Below are positions 8,652-18,541 of a DNA stretch of 64,000 nucleotides, piece after piece. Within the stretch, counting starts at the first letter, position 1, and the number at the start of each line of letters is the position of its first letter. The notes beneath the pieces are model-generated. The model searched no databases and had not been told where the DNA came from. It saw only the letters and a list, made by a program, of their open reading frames with translations. Both the position numbers and the translations under genes were made by a program. Source of the DNA: Maritimibacter sp. (GTDB taxonomy: Bacteria > Pseudomonadota > Alphaproteobacteria > Rhodobacterales > Rhodobacteraceae); NCBI GenBank assembly GCA_017792445.1, contig CP051232.1, forward strand, positions 930,001 through 994,000, written 5' to 3'.

Positions 8652-8683
8652 AAAAAGGGCCCCCGCAGTTGCGAGGGCCCTTT
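8652..8683 (-). terminator. Terminator after rplW
   Basis: A 9-bp AAAGGGCCC/GGGCCCTTT stem (8654-8662 with 8675-8683) has an inner CGC/GCG extension and is followed on the minus strand by a T-tract. It lies 37 bp after the rplW stop and should end the str/rpsJ-rplW transcript. Confidence 0.8.
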
Positions 8684-8720
8684 CTAATCCGTTGGGTGGG
8701 CATTCAGCCCACCGACCGGG

Positions 8721-9014
8721 TCAAAGACCGGTCGACACGTCGATCGTGTTGCCCTCTTCGAGGGTCACGTAGGCTTTCTTGACGTCTTTCCGCTTGCCGG
8801 GACGGCCACGGAAGCGCTTGACCTTGCCTTTGGTGATGGTGGTGTTGACCGCCTTCACCTTGACACCGAACAGGCCTTCGACCGCTTCGCGGATCTGCGG
8901 CTTGGTCGAGGCCATCGCCACTTCGAAGACAACCGCGTTGGCTTCGGAAGCCATGGTCGCTTTCTCGGTGATGATCGGCTTGCGGATCACGTCGTAGAGT
9001 TCTGCTTTGCTCAT
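8721..9014 (-). CDS. rplW: 50S ribosomal protein L23
   Basis: L23 is at the tunnel exit and is the main ribosomal contact of trigger factor and SRP. The 97-aa protein begins [20 protein letters not shown] and carries [25 protein letters not shown] in two recognisable halves. It overlaps rplD by 4 bp. In most bacteria rplB follows directly; here a terminator does. Confidence 0.98.
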   Translation of the reverse strand: MSKAELYDVIRKPIITEKATMASEANAVVFEVAMASTKPQIREAVEGLFGVKVKAVNTTITKGKVKRFRGRPGKRKDVKKAYVTLEEGNTIDVSTGL

Positions 9015-9628
9015 TTCAGGCGAGCCTCCAGGGCTTCGACACCGGCTTTCGTGATCACCAGGGTGTCACGGCGCAGGATGTCGTACACGTTGGCACCGAC
9101 CGAGGGCAGCACGTCGAGACCGTCGATGTTCGCCGCGGCGCGGGCAAAGCCCTCGTTCACGGTCGCACCATCGATGATCAGCGCGCGCTTCCAGCCCAGC
9201 GACTTGATCTGCTTGGCCAGCGCGGCGGTCTTGCCCTCGGACTCGGCGGAGTCGAGGATGACCAGCGAACCTTCCTTGAGCTTCGCCGACAGCGCGTGCT
9301 TCAGACCCAGCTTGCGGAATTTCTTCGGCAGGTCGTGGGCGTGGCTGCGCGGGGTCGGACCCTTGTAGATACCACCCTTCCGGAAGATCGGCGCGTTGCG
9401 GTCACCGTGGCGAGCGCCGCCGGTGCCTTTCTGGCGGTAGATCTTCTTGGTCGAATAGCTGGTCTCGGACCGGGTCTTGACCTTGTGCGTGCCCTGCTGG
9501 TCACGCGCGCGCTGCCAGCGCACGACGCGGTGCAGGATGTCGGCGCGGGGCTCCAGGCCGAAGATCTCGTCGTCGAGATCCACGGAACCGGCAGCGGCGC
9601 CATCCAGTTTGAGGACGTCGGTCTTCAT
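9011..9628 (-). CDS. rplD: 50S ribosomal protein L4
   Basis: L4 lines the exit tunnel and, in E. coli, represses the S10 operon at transcription and translation. The 205-aa length is normal. The tunnel-loop segment [20 protein letters not shown] is intact, and a [20 protein letters not shown] stretch follows. The gene overlaps rplC and rplW by 4 bp each, implying coupled translation. Whether L4 acts on the rpsJ leader here is unknown. Confidence 0.98.
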   Translation of the reverse strand: MKTDVLKLDGAAAGSVDLDDEIFGLEPRADILHRVVRWQRARDQQGTHKVKTRSETSYSTKKIYRQKGTGGARHGDRNAPIFRKGGIYKGPTPRSHAHDLPKKFRKLGLKHALSAKLKEGSLVILDSAESEGKTAALAKQIKSLGWKRALIIDGATVNEGFARAAANIDGLDVLPSVGANVYDILRRDTLVITKAGVEALEARLK

Positions 9629-10497
9629 TTCTCTTCGCCTCCTTCCGAAGCGGCGTCGTCACCACCTTCGGACTTCTCGGCCTCGATCGAGGCTTCGGCT
9701 TCTTTCAGCGCGGCTTCCTCGGCGGCGGCCTGCTCGGCGGCAAGGCGTTCGGCTTCGGCTGCCTCGGCGGCGGCGGCTTCCTCAGCGGCCTGAGCGGCGA
9801 GACGCTCGGCTTCCTCGGCGGCCGACTTCAGCGCGGCCGGATAGATCACGTTTTCGGGCGTCGGCTTCTTCACCGCGTCCTTGATGGTGACCCAGCCACC
9901 CTTGTGGCCCGGCACGGCGCCCTTGACCATGATCAGGCCACGGTCGGCGTCGGTCTTGACGACCTGCAGGTTCTGCGTGGTCACGCGGGCAGCGCCCATG
10001 TGGCCGGCCATCTTCTTGCCTTTGAACACGCGACCCGGGTCCTGACACTGACCGGTCGAGCCGTGCGAACGGTGGCTGATCGACACACCGTGCGAGGCGC
10101 GCAGACCACCGAAGTTGTGGCGTTTCATGGCACCGGCGAAGCCTTTACCGATCGAAGTTCCCGACACGTCGACGAACTGACCTTCGAAGTAATGGTTCGC
10201 GGTGATTTCCTCGCCCACGTTGATCAGGTTCTCGGGGGCAACCCGGAACTCGGCGATCTTCCGCTTCGGTTCGACCTTGGCGGCGGCGAAGACGCCACGC
10301 ATCGGGGCCGAGGTCCGCTTGGCCTTGGCGGTTCCGGCACCAAGCTGAACGGCGCTGTAGCCGTCTTTCTCGACGGTGCGCGTCGCCACGACCTGCAGCT
10401 TGTCCAGCTGCAGAACGGTGACCGGCACCTGCTTGCCGTCTTCCTGGAAGATACGGGTCATCCCGACCTTCTTTGCGATAACTCCAGAGCGCAACAT
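9625..10497 (-). CDS. rplC: 50S ribosomal protein L3 with a long Ala/Glu-rich C-terminal extension
   Basis: L3 is an early assembly protein near the peptidyl-transferase centre. Residues 1 to about 220 are a normal L3, including [20 protein letters not shown] and [18 protein letters not shown]. Residues about 221-290 are an added tail rich in Ala and Glu (with repeated AERLAA segments) that is predicted to be helical or coiled coil and ends in an acidic, glycine-containing stretch. The E. coli protein stops at about 209 residues. The tail stays in frame and ends next to rplD with a 4-bp overlap, so it is not a frameshift artefact. Confidence 0.97.
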   Translation of the reverse strand: MLRSGVIAKKVGMTRIFQEDGKQVPVTVLQLDKLQVVATRTVEKDGYSAVQLGAGTAKAKRTSAPMRGVFAAAKVEPKRKIAEFRVAPENLINVGEEITANHYFEGQFVDVSGTSIGKGFAGAMKRHNFGGLRASHGVSISHRSHGSTGQCQDPGRVFKGKKMAGHMGAARVTTQNLQVVKTDADRGLIMVKGAVPGHKGGWVTIKDAVKKPTPENVIYPAALKSAAEEAERLAAQAAEEAAAAEAAEAERLAAEQAAAEEAALKEAEASIEAEKSEGGDDAASEGGEEK

Positions 10498-10512
10498 TGT
10501 CCGTTACCCCCC

Positions 10513-10827
10513 TTAAACCGAGATCTGCACGTCGACGCCGGCAGCCAGGTCGAGCTTCATCAGCGCGTCCACGGTCTGCGGGGTCGGGTCCACGATGTCC
10601 AGAAGGCGCTTGTGAGTACGGATTTCCCACTGGTCGCGCGACTTCTTGTCGACGTGCGGACCGCGCAGAACGGTGAACTTCTCGATCTTGTTCGGCAGCG
10701 GGATCGGCCCGCGCACCTGGGCGCCGGTCCGCTTGGCGGTGTTGACGATTTCCTGCGTGCTGGCATCCAGCACACGGTAATCGAACGCCTTCAGGCGGAT
10801 ACGGATGTTTTGGCTTTGAACTGCCAT
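10513..10827 (-). CDS. rpsJ: 30S ribosomal protein S10
   Basis: S10 (NusE) is a 30S head protein and also a transcription antitermination factor with NusB. The 104-aa protein shows [20 protein letters not shown], the [20 protein letters not shown] loop and the C-terminal [16 protein letters not shown]. It lies 150 bp after tuf and 15 bp before rplC. The intergenic region upstream holds two strong hairpins that may form a leader or attenuator. Confidence 0.98.
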   Translation of the reverse strand: MAVQSQNIRIRLKAFDYRVLDASTQEIVNTAKRTGAQVRGPIPLPNKIEKFTVLRGPHVDKKSRDQWEIRTHKRLLDIVDPTPQTVDALMKLDLAAGVDVQISV

Positions 10828-10851
10828 TTTCTTTTCCTTTTCAGTTGAGAG

Positions 10852-10874
10852 GAGGGGCGGTTCAGCCGCCCCTC
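10852..10874 (-). other. Hairpin in the rpsJ leader
   Basis: A perfect 9-bp stem (GAGGGGCGG/CCGCCCCTC) with a 5-nt loop lies about 25 nt upstream of the rpsJ start. The following minus-strand bases are CTCTCAACTG rather than a T-run, so it is not a standard terminator. It may be an attenuator or translation-control structure. Confidence 0.5.
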
Positions 10875-10916
10875 TTCGAACCGGTTTCAGCCCGAAGGCC
10901 GGTGGTCCGGGCTTTC

Positions 10917-10936
10917 GGCGACCCCGTGGGGTCGCC
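10917..10936 (-). other. Second hairpin between tuf and rpsJ
   Basis: A perfect 8-bp stem (GGCGACCC/GGGTCGCC) with a 4-nt loop lies about 42 bp after the tuf stop. There is no T-tract. It may stabilise the tuf 3' end or mark a processing site between tuf and rpsJ. Confidence 0.45.
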
Positions 10937-10977
10937 CGCCGCCCGTACGGCGAGTTTGCTCAGGCCTGGGCCGTTGC

Positions 10978-12153
10978 TTACTCGATGATTTCCGACACGA
11001 CGCCGGCGCCGACGGTGCGGCCGCCTTCACGGATGGCGAAGCGCAGGCCGTTTTCCATCGCGATCGGCGCGATCAGTTCAACCGTGAACGACACGTTGTC
11101 GCCCGGCATCACCATCTCGGTGCCGTCGGCCAGGGTCACGGTGCCGGTCACGTCCGTGGTCCGGAAGTAGAACTGCGGACGGTAGTTCGCGAAGAACGGG
11201 GTGTGACGGCCACCTTCCTCTTTGGTGAGGATGTAGGCCTCGGCCTTGAACTTCGTGTGCGGCTTCACCGAACCCGGCTTGCAGAGAACCTGGCCACGCT
11301 CGACGCCTTCACGGTCGATACCGCGCAGCAGCGCGCCGATGTTGTCGCCGGCTTCACCGCGGTCCAGCAGCTTGCGGAACATTTCCACGCCGGTGCAGGT
11401 CGTCTTCTTGGTGTCCTTGATGCCGACGATTTCCAGTTCGTCGCCCACGTTCACCACGCCACGCTCGACACGGCCGGTCACAACGGTGCCGCGGCCCGAG
11501 ATCGAGAACACGTCTTCGATCGGCATCAGGAACGGCTGGTCCACAGCACGCTCGGGGGTCGGGATGTACTCGTCGACGGCGGCGAGAAGTTCCTTGATCT
11601 TCTCTTCACCGATCTCCGGGTTGTCGCCGTTCATGGCGGCCAGAGCCGAACCCGCGATGATCGGAATGTCGTCGCCCGGGAACTCGTACGAGCTCAGCAG
11701 TTCGCGAACTTCCATCTCGACCAGCTCGAGCAGTTCCTCGTCGTCCACCTGGTCGACCTTGTTCAGGAACACGACCAGCGCCGGAACGCCGACCTGACGG
11801 GCCAGCAGGATGTGCTCGCGCGTCTGCGGCATCGGGCCGTCAGCGGCGTTCACAACCAGGATCGCGCCGTCCATCTGGGCGGCACCGGTGATCATGTTCT
11901 TCACGTAGTCGGCGTGGCCGGGGCAGTCGACGTGCGCATAGTGACGGTTCTCGGTCTCGTATTCCACGTGAGCGGTCGAGATCGTGATGCCGCGGGCCTT
12001 CTCTTCCGGCGCGCCGTCAATCTGGTCATACGCACGGAAGTCACCGAAGTACTTCGTGATGGCCGCCGTCAGCGTCGTCTTGCCATGGTCAACGTGGCCA
12101 ATCGTGCCGATGTTGACGTGCGGTTTGTTACGTTCAAACTTTTCCTTAGCCAT
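10978..12153 (-). CDS. tuf: Elongation factor Tu
   Basis: EF-Tu is the GTPase that delivers aminoacyl-tRNA to the ribosome. The 391-aa length is normal for alphaproteobacteria. GTP-binding motifs are intact: [10 protein letters not shown] (about residues 19-28), DCPGHADYV and NKVDQVDD. Domain 2 ([13 protein letters not shown]) and the domain 3 end ([11 protein letters not shown]) are present. It lies 79 bp after fusA, with a compound hairpin repeat between them. A second tuf copy may exist elsewhere but is not in this window. Confidence 0.99.
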   Translation of the reverse strand: MAKEKFERNKPHVNIGTIGHVDHGKTTLTAAITKYFGDFRAYDQIDGAPEEKARGITISTAHVEYETENRHYAHVDCPGHADYVKNMITGAAQMDGAILVVNAADGPMPQTREHILLARQVGVPALVVFLNKVDQVDDEELLELVEMEVRELLSSYEFPGDDIPIIAGSALAAMNGDNPEIGEEKIKELLAAVDEYIPTPERAVDQPFLMPIEDVFSISGRGTVVTGRVERGVVNVGDELEIVGIKDTKKTTCTGVEMFRKLLDRGEAGDNIGALLRGIDREGVERGQVLCKPGSVKPHTKFKAEAYILTKEEGGRHTPFFANYRPQFYFRTTDVTGTVTLADGTEMVMPGDNVSFTVELIAPIAMENGLRFAIREGGRTVGAGVVSEIIE

Positions 12154-12175
12154 GGTGGCCTCCTTGTTCTTTTGC

Positions 12176-12227
12176 GGTGCGCATCATCGCGCACCCTACG
12201 GGGTAGGGTGCGTGGTCTCCCACGCAC
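12176..12227. repeat. Compound REP-like element of three overlapping hairpins between fusA and tuf
   Basis: Three palindromes overlap: GGTGCGC/GCGCACC (12176-12195), CGCACCCTA/TAGGGTGCG (12190-12212) and GTGCGTGG/CCACGCAC (12208-12227). Because they share arms, neighbouring hairpins are mutually exclusive. The structure resembles dispersed interspersed-palindrome elements and fills most of the fusA-tuf gap. Confidence 0.65.
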
Positions 12228-12232
12228 CGCAC

Positions 12233-14356
12233 TTAGGCGTACTTCGACTGGATCTCGTCCGAGATGTTCTGCGGCACCGGTTCGTAATGGTCGAACTGCA
12301 TCGTGAACTGCGCGCGGCCCGAGGACATCGAGCGCAGGTTGTTGATGTAGCCGAACATGTTGGCCAGCGGCACGAAGGCGTTGATGGCGATCGCGTTGCC
12401 GCGGTTCTCCTGGCCCTGCACCTGACCCCGGCGGGACGTCAGATCGCCGATGATGTTGCCGGTGTATTCTTCCGGCGTCAGCACCTCGACCTTCATGATC
12501 GGTTCCAGAAGCTTGGCGCCGGCTTTCCGCATCCCTTCGCGCATACCCATGCGGGCCGCGATTTCGAAGGCGAGAACGCTGGAGTCAACGTCGTGGAACT
12601 TACCGTCGACCAGAGCAACCTTGAAGTCGATCACCGGGAAGCCTGCCAGCGGACCGGAGTCCATGACCGACTTGATGCCCTTCTCGACGCCGGGGATGTA
12701 TTCCTTCGGCACCGCACCGCCGACGATGCGCGACTCGAAGGAGTAACCTTCGCCCGGCTCGGTCGGGGTGATGATGAGCTTGACCTCGGCGAACTGACCC
12801 GAACCACCCGACTGTTTCTTGTGGGTGTAGGTGTGCTCGACCTCTTTCGAGATGGTCTCGCGATAGGCCACCTGCGGCGCACCGATGTTCGCCTCGACCT
12901 TGAACTCGCGCTTCAGACGGTCAACCAGGATGTCCAAGTGAAGTTCGCCCATGCCCTTCATGATGGTCTGACCGGACTCGATGTCGGTCTCGACGCGGAA
13001 GGACGGGTCTTCGGCGGCAAGGCGCTGCAGACCCTGGGACATCTTCTCCTGGTCGGCCTTCGTCTTCGGCTCGACCGCGATCTCGATAACCGGATCGGGG
13101 AAGGTCATGGTTTCGAGGACGACCTGCTTCTGGCTGTCGCACAGGGTGTCACCGGTGGTGGTCTCTTTCAGACCGGCCAGCGCGATGATGTCGCCCGCGA
13201 ACGCCTCGTCGATCTCTTCACGGTTGTTCGAGTGCATCATCATCATACGACCGATGCGCTCGCGCTTGCCCTTCGTCGAGTTCGTGATCGAGTCGCCCTT
13301 CTTGAGGACGCCCGAGTAGATCCGGGTGAAGGTCAGCGAGCCGACGAACGGGTCGTTCATGATTTTGAACGCGAGGCCCGAGAAAGGCTCGTCGTCGTTG
13401 GCGTGACGCGCGATGTTACGCTCTTCCGTTTCGTCGTCCGGCGAGAAGCCCATGTACGGCGGAACGTCAAGCGGACCCGGCAGGAAGTCGACAACGGCGT
13501 TCAGCAGCGGCTGGACACCTTTGTTCTTGAAGGCCGAACCACCCAGAACCGGAACGAAGGACAGCGACAGCGTGCCCTTGCGGATCAGTTTCCGCAGGGT
13601 CGGGACGTCGGGCTCTTCGCCTTCCAGGTAGGCTTCCATGGCGTCGTCGTCCTGCTCGACGGCGTTCTCGATCAGGGTCGAGCGCCACTCGTCGGCCAGG
13701 TCTTTCAGTTCGTCACGGATCGGACCGCGCACCCACGAGGCGCCCAGGTCTTCGCCCTTCCAGACCCACTCTTCCATGGTCACGAGGTCGACGATGCCTT
13801 CCAGCTGATCCTCGGCGCCGATCGGGAAGTTCACCGGAACGGGGGTCGCGCCGGTGCGGTCCTTGATCATCTTCACGCAGTTGAAGAAGTCCGCGCCGAT
13901 CTTGTCCATTTTGTTGACGAACACGATGCGCGGAACCTTGTAGCGGTCAGCCTGACGCCACACGGTTTCGGTCTGCGGCTCGACGCCCGCGTTACCGTCC
14001 AGAAGACAGATCGCGCCGTCGAGAACGGCCAGCGAACGCTCCACCTCGATGGTGAAGTCCACGTGGCCGGGGGTGTCGATGATGTTGTAGCGGAACTTGG
14101 TGTCCGAGGTGCCTTCCTCGGTCGGATCTTCCTGCCACTGCCAGAACGTCGTCGTGGCAGCAGAGGTGATCGTGATGCCACGCTCCTGCTCCTGTTCCAT
14201 CCAGTCCATGGTGGCGGCGCCATCGTGAACTTCGCCGATCTTGTGGGACCGGCCGGTGTAGTACAGGATCCGCTCGGTCGTCGTGGTTTTGCCGGCGTCG
14301 ATGTGCGCCATGATACCGAAGTTACGGTAGCGCTCGAGGGGGTAGTCGCGTGCCAT
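12233..14356 (-). CDS. fusA: Elongation factor G
   Basis: EF-G is the translocase GTPase of translation. The 707-aa length is typical. The G1 motif [19 protein letters not shown] (about residues 17-35), [16 protein letters not shown] (G3) and [10 protein letters not shown] (G4) are intact, followed by EF-G domains II to V through [16 protein letters not shown]. It lies 21 bp after rpsG in the str operon. The long antisense frame opposite it is a codon-use artefact. Confidence 0.99.
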   Translation of the reverse strand: MARDYPLERYRNFGIMAHIDAGKTTTTERILYYTGRSHKIGEVHDGAATMDWMEQEQERGITITSAATTTFWQWQEDPTEEGTSDTKFRYNIIDTPGHVDFTIEVERSLAVLDGAICLLDGNAGVEPQTETVWRQADRYKVPRIVFVNKMDKIGADFFNCVKMIKDRTGATPVPVNFPIGAEDQLEGIVDLVTMEEWVWKGEDLGASWVRGPIRDELKDLADEWRSTLIENAVEQDDDAMEAYLEGEEPDVPTLRKLIRKGTLSLSFVPVLGGSAFKNKGVQPLLNAVVDFLPGPLDVPPYMGFSPDDETEERNIARHANDDEPFSGLAFKIMNDPFVGSLTFTRIYSGVLKKGDSITNSTKGKRERIGRMMMMHSNNREEIDEAFAGDIIALAGLKETTTGDTLCDSQKQVVLETMTFPDPVIEIAVEPKTKADQEKMSQGLQRLAAEDPSFRVETDIESGQTIMKGMGELHLDILVDRLKREFKVEANIGAPQVAYRETISKEVEHTYTHKKQSGGSGQFAEVKLIITPTEPGEGYSFESRIVGGAVPKEYIPGVEKGIKSVMDSGPLAGFPVIDFKVALVDGKFHDVDSSVLAFEIAARMGMREGMRKAGAKLLEPIMKVEVLTPEEYTGNIIGDLTSRRGQVQGQENRGNAIAINAFVPLANMFGYINNLRSMSSGRAQFTMQFDHYEPVPQNISDEIQSKYA

Positions 14357-14377
14357 TGGAGGGCCCTTAGATCTGAA

Positions 14378-14851
<474 letters not shown>

Positions 14852-14861
14852 TCAGATCCTC

Positions 14862-15233
14862 TTATTTCGGCTTCTTGGCGCCGTACTTCGACCGGCGCTG
14901 CTTACGGTCCTTGACGCCCTGGGTATCCAGAACACCGCGGAGGATGTGGTAACGAACGCCCGGAAGGTCTTTCACACGGCCGCCACGGATCAGGACCACC
15001 GAGTGCTCCTGCAGGTTGTGGCTTTCACCCGGGATGTAGCTGATGACCTCGTAACCGTTCGTCAGGCGCACCTTGGCAACCTTACGCATGGCCGAGTTCG
15101 GCTTCTTCGGCGTCGTCGTGTAGACACGCGTGCAGACGCCACGCTTTTGCGGGCAGCTCTCCAAGTGCTGAGACTTGGACCGTTTGACTTTGGGCTGCCG
15201 CGGCTTGCGGATCAGCTGTTGGATCGTTGGCAT
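14862..15233 (-). CDS. rpsL: 30S ribosomal protein S12
   Basis: S12 controls decoding accuracy. The 123-aa protein has both streptomycin-relevant loops in wild-type form: TPKKPNSA, with Lys at residue 43, and [12 protein letters not shown], with Lys at residue 88. Asp89, next to that lysine, is the residue methylthiolated by RimO in E. coli. It is the first gene of the str operon, about 210 nt downstream of a near-consensus promoter. Confidence 0.98.
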   Translation of the reverse strand: MPTIQQLIRKPRQPKVKRSKSQHLESCPQKRGVCTRVYTTTPKKPNSAMRKVAKVRLTNGYEVISYIPGESHNLQEHSVVLIRGGRVKDLPGVRYHILRGVLDTQGVKDRKQRRSKYGAKKPK

Positions 15234-15549
15234 TCCGGTTTATTCCCCGTGTTGCAACACTTCATGTTCATCTCTGGGGCGCGCGTCCCCGGTTCATCTG
15301 GCGTGCTCCGCGCGTCCGCAAAACACGAAAACCGCCCCCGTCCCCGTTCGCGGGAACGATGCGGTGGGCATTCAGAGGATCGAGGCATATGCCTGGATCG
15401 TGACCACTACAGTTCTGTTAAAGGCAGGAGGCCCCCTGCCCAAGTGCGCGCCGTATAGGGTGAGTCCCGACCCTTGTCAACAGCCCGCCCTCCCGGCGCG
15501 TCAAGCAGAGAGCGTCACCGCCTGTAGGTGGGGAACGACGCCCCTGCTG
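15234..15549. other. Upstream region of the str operon
   Basis: This 316-bp region between the DMT gene and rpsL has no credible gene. It contains the str promoter and a 5' untranslated leader of about 210 nt with an inverted repeat (GCATATGC near 15388) and several short GC-rich palindromes. Plus-strand frames here are shadows without ribosome-binding sites or family resemblance. Confidence 0.65.
15452..15480 (-). promoter_or_regulatory. str operon promoter
   Basis: On the minus strand there is a perfect TTGACA -35 (15475-15480), a 17-bp spacer and TATACG -10 (15452-15457). This is the best promoter match seen in the window and lies directly upstream of rpsL. It should drive at least rpsL to rplW. 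Confidence 0.8.
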
Positions 15550-16455
15550 TCAACGGATGCGGAGCGCTTTCGGAGTGGATCGGCTGAGGTTTCTTTCCCG
15601 GTAAAACGTGTAGACCCCCGTCGCAACCACGATCGCCGCGCCCAGCAACGTTAGCCGGTCCGGCCAGTCGCCAAAGACGACGAACCCCAGCAGCAGGGCC
15701 CAAAGCAGGCTGGTGTACCGAAACGGCGCGATCACCGCGACCTCGCCCACCCGCATCGCCGAGACAGAGAACACATAGCCCCCGATCAGCAGAACCGAGG
15801 CCATGCCCATCTGCATCGCCGCCAGCCCGGAAACCGGCTGCCACTCTATGAAGATCGAGCCGATGCCGAAGAAGATCATGACCGCGACCGCGTTGAAGAA
15901 GGCGACCGTCATCGACGGCACGTCGGACGATAGCTGGCGGGACAGAAGATCCCGCACGGTCACAAGAGCCACGGCGATCAGCGCGTAGATCGAGTAGAAG
16001 TTGAACCCTTCGCCCCCCGGCCGCACGATCAGCATCACCCCCGCGAAGCCGACGAGGATCGCGCTGATCCGGCGCCAGCCGACGGTCTCTCCCAGAAACA
16101 GTGCGCCCGCCAGCGTGACCGACAGCGGCATCGCCTGCAGGATCGCGGTCGCGTTGGCGATGGGCATGTTGAAGAAGGCCGAAACGAAGAAATAGGCCGC
16201 GCCGATCTCGGTCACGTTCCGGATCGCGATGAGCGTCCAGTCACGGCGCGAGAAGTTGAAGCGCAGGCCACCCAGCGCGCGGGCCAAAAGGTACATCCAG
16301 ACCGAGGTGGCGATCCCGCGCAGGAACACCGCCTGAAACATAGGCAACTCGTCCGACAGCGCCTTCATCGCGGTGTCGTTCATGGTGAAGCAGGCCATGG
16401 AGCCCGCCATGAGGGCCGCGCCGCGCAGGTTGTCGGAATTGGATGACGTCGTCAT
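15550..16455 (-). CDS. DMT-superfamily (EamA) transporter
   Basis: A 301-aa inner-membrane protein with about ten hydrophobic helices, arranged as two EamA repeats. The N-terminal half opens with GAALMAGSMACFTMNDTAMK, and the second half ends with a helix in TLLGAAIVVATGVYTFYRER. Family members export or import metabolites such as amino acids, nucleosides or drugs; the substrate cannot be read here. It lies upstream of the str promoter on the same strand and is not part of the ribosomal operon. Confidence 0.85.
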   Translation of the reverse strand: MTTSSNSDNLRGAALMAGSMACFTMNDTAMKALSDELPMFQAVFLRGIATSVWMYLLARALGGLRFNFSRRDWTLIAIRNVTEIGAAYFFVSAFFNMPIANATAILQAMPLSVTLAGALFLGETVGWRRISAILVGFAGVMLIVRPGGEGFNFYSIYALIAVALVTVRDLLSRQLSSDVPSMTVAFFNAVAVMIFFGIGSIFIEWQPVSGLAAMQMGMASVLLIGGYVFSVSAMRVGEVAVIAPFRYTSLLWALLLGFVVFGDWPDRLTLLGAAIVVATGVYTFYRERNLSRSTPKALRIR

Positions 16456-16578
16456 GCTTCGGCAGCTATCAGCGAAACCCGGGCCGCGCCAGAGCCGAAG
16501 TGCGCGGGGCGAGACACGGGCCTTGAGAAGTGCGTGCGGCGCAGGAATTCCCGGAACGTCCTGCCCGTAAGCGCGACT

Positions 16579-17388
16579 TCAATCGATGTGTTTGAACGCC
16601 CCAAGCTTGCGGCCGAAGTTCTCGCGCAGGATCGCGTCGATTTCCTTGTTCGGCAGTTGCAGCTTCTCGCCCGTCCGATGCGGGTTTGCCTTATTGTCCT
16701 GATGGATCGTGCGGACATAGGCATAGTGCTGGGTGTCCGACCATGCGTTGAAGAACTGCGGCAACTGCCGGTGGTCCACCTTGTAGATATTGTCGCGCCA
16801 GCTGACCGGCGCGATCAGCGCCGCCCCCACGCTGATCGGCGTGCGTTCGCACGTGGGGTAGACGATCGTCTTGTCGTCCCGCCGCTCAAGATAGAAACCA
16901 AGGTTGTGGGCGATAGCGGTCGGGTTGTCGATACCGCCCACAGCCGCCGCCTTGGGCGCGATGTCCTTAAGCCGCGCGATGAAGCCGTTGTCCAGCGCAT
17001 CGTCGTCGTCGAACCGGAAGGTGGTGCGGTGCGTGAACCCCTCTGACGGGATCTCGGCAAAGGCGGCGCGGATACCGGCGTAGTGATGCTGCGGCTCGGC
17101 CTCGATGATGCGGATCGCCGGGACTCTGGCGCACATCTCCTTCAGTCGGTCCTTCCACGCGGCGGGCATGTTCGCACCGACCAGCAGGATGCAGGTAAAG
17201 TCCGGGTCGGTCTGTTGCGCCAGCGACGGCAGGCAGTAGACCTCGAACAGCCGGAACCGCCGCTCCAGACGTTCCGGGTCGAACAGGAAGGCTTCCATGT
17301 CCTCGATCGTCTCGAAGCCCGGATAGAAATTCCCGATCGTCGCGAAGGAAAACCGGATCAGCCCGATCACCTGGTTTCGGATGTCCAT
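16579..17388 (-). CDS. Putative rhamnosyltransferase-like glycosyltransferase (PF11316 type)
   Basis: A 269-aa cytoplasmic protein resembling the putative rhamnosyl-transferase family. It has an acidic nucleotide-sugar/metal motif FRFDDDDALD (about residues 125-133), which fits a DxD-type GT-A fold, and a FSFATIGNFYPGFETIEDM start. The acceptor is unknown. A second, unrelated glycosyltransferase is divergently oriented 136 bp away, so the two may decorate the same glycan. No polysaccharide locus surrounds them. Confidence 0.75.
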   Translation of the reverse strand: MDIRNQVIGLIRFSFATIGNFYPGFETIEDMEAFLFDPERLERRFRLFEVYCLPSLAQQTDPDFTCILLVGANMPAAWKDRLKEMCARVPAIRIIEAEPQHHYAGIRAAFAEIPSEGFTHRTTFRFDDDDALDNGFIARLKDIAPKAAAVGGIDNPTAIAHNLGFYLERRDDKTIVYPTCERTPISVGAALIAPVSWRDNIYKVDHRQLPQFFNAWSDTQHYAYVRTIHQDNKANPHRTGEKLQLPNKEIDAILRENFGRKLGAFKHID

Positions 17389-17524
17389 ATGCGCCTGCCG
17401 TTACCGCCCCGGCGCGGACAGTGGCAGCCGCGCCGCGCCCGGTCAACCTTGGGTGGGGCGCTAGGTTTACGTGGCGCGCCGGGCGGGTATACCTGCGACA
17501 GGGAACCGGCAGGGATTAGGTGTC

Positions 17525-18526
17525 ATGACGCAGAGTTCGGAGTTTCTCGTGGCCGCAGGAATGCGGAACGAGGGCGCCTTTCTCGTCGAGTGGGTCACGT
17601 GGTACCGGATGCTTGGGTTCGACATCCTGATCGCGACGAACGATTGCACGGATCATTCACCCCAGCTGCTGAACCTGCTGCACGAGGCGGGCTGGCTGAC
17701 ACATACCACCCATTCGCCCGATCCCGGCACCCCGCCCAAGCGCACCGCGCACCGCGCCATCCGCAACCACACGCAGACCGCCGCTCATGAATGGCTTCTG
17801 GTCTGCGACGTGGACGAGTTTCTTGTCTTCCATATCGGAGACGGCACGGTTGCCAGCTACCTTGGCGATACGTCGGACAACCGGTTCCACGGCATCGGCT
17901 TCCACTGGAAGTGCTTCGGCACCTCGGGTCACGCCAGGTGGGAGGATGCGCTTCAGCACCGTTTCTTCACTCGCGCGGCAGAGACGGATCACAAGGCCAA
18001 TACCTCGTTCAAATCGCTGATCCGCAGACCACTGGACTTCGCGGTCTATGGCGCGCACAGCCCGCAGCGGTTCCTTGGCCCCGGCATCTGGGGCGAGGCC
18101 GGAAACGTCTGGCTGGATGGCGAGGGGCGCAAGCTGGGCCGCTACAACCCGGACGGCGCGGCGCAGCGCGCGACGGCGCCCGACCGGGTCACGCATGTCG
18201 GCGCGCAGATGAACCACTACATCACCCGCACGCCCGAGAGCTATGCGCTGAAGCGCGGCATCGCCAGCCCCTCGGCGGGGAAGGACCGATACACCGACGA
18301 GTTCTGGGACAACTACAACCGAAACGAGGTCGAAGACCTGTCGGCCCTGCGCTATGCCCCCCGCTTCGATCCGCTGTATGCCAAGGCGATGGCGATCCCC
18401 GGCGTCGCGCGGCTGCACCACCTTTGCTGCGCGGACTACGTGGTGCGGCTGGCGGATGCGGCGGGCGCGGATCCAAGGAAGGACCCGCGCTTCACGCGCC
18501 ACATGGATCTTGCCGCCTCGTCCTGA
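17525..18526 (+). CDS. Glycosyltransferase family 2/92-like protein
   Basis: A 333-aa protein of the Glyco_tranf_2_4 (PF13704) kind. I chose the ATG giving MTQSSEFLVAAGMRNEGAF; the frame extends 18 codons upstream without family resemblance. Motifs are NEGAFLVEWVTWYRMLGFD (about residues 15-33), DVDEF (95-99) as the metal-binding DxD, and NHYITRTPESYALKR near the C-terminus, as in GT92-like enzymes. The donor and acceptor are unknown. It is divergent from the rhamnosyltransferase-like gene. Confidence 0.78.
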   Translation: MTQSSEFLVAAGMRNEGAFLVEWVTWYRMLGFDILIATNDCTDHSPQLLNLLHEAGWLTHTTHSPDPGTPPKRTAHRAIRNHTQTAAHEWLLVCDVDEFLVFHIGDGTVASYLGDTSDNRFHGIGFHWKCFGTSGHARWEDALQHRFFTRAAETDHKANTSFKSLIRRPLDFAVYGAHSPQRFLGPGIWGEAGNVWLDGEGRKLGRYNPDGAAQRATAPDRVTHVGAQMNHYITRTPESYALKRGIASPSAGKDRYTDEFWDNYNRNEVEDLSALRYAPRFDPLYAKAMAIPGVARLHHLCCADYVVRLADAAGADPRKDPRFTRHMDLAASS

Positions 18527-18541
18527 GCGGCGCGTGTTGGT

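Noticed and set aside
15175-15654. 159-codon plus-strand frame over the str promoter
   Set aside because: It overlaps rpsL and the DMT gene ends in antisense and covers the promoter; no domain is seen.
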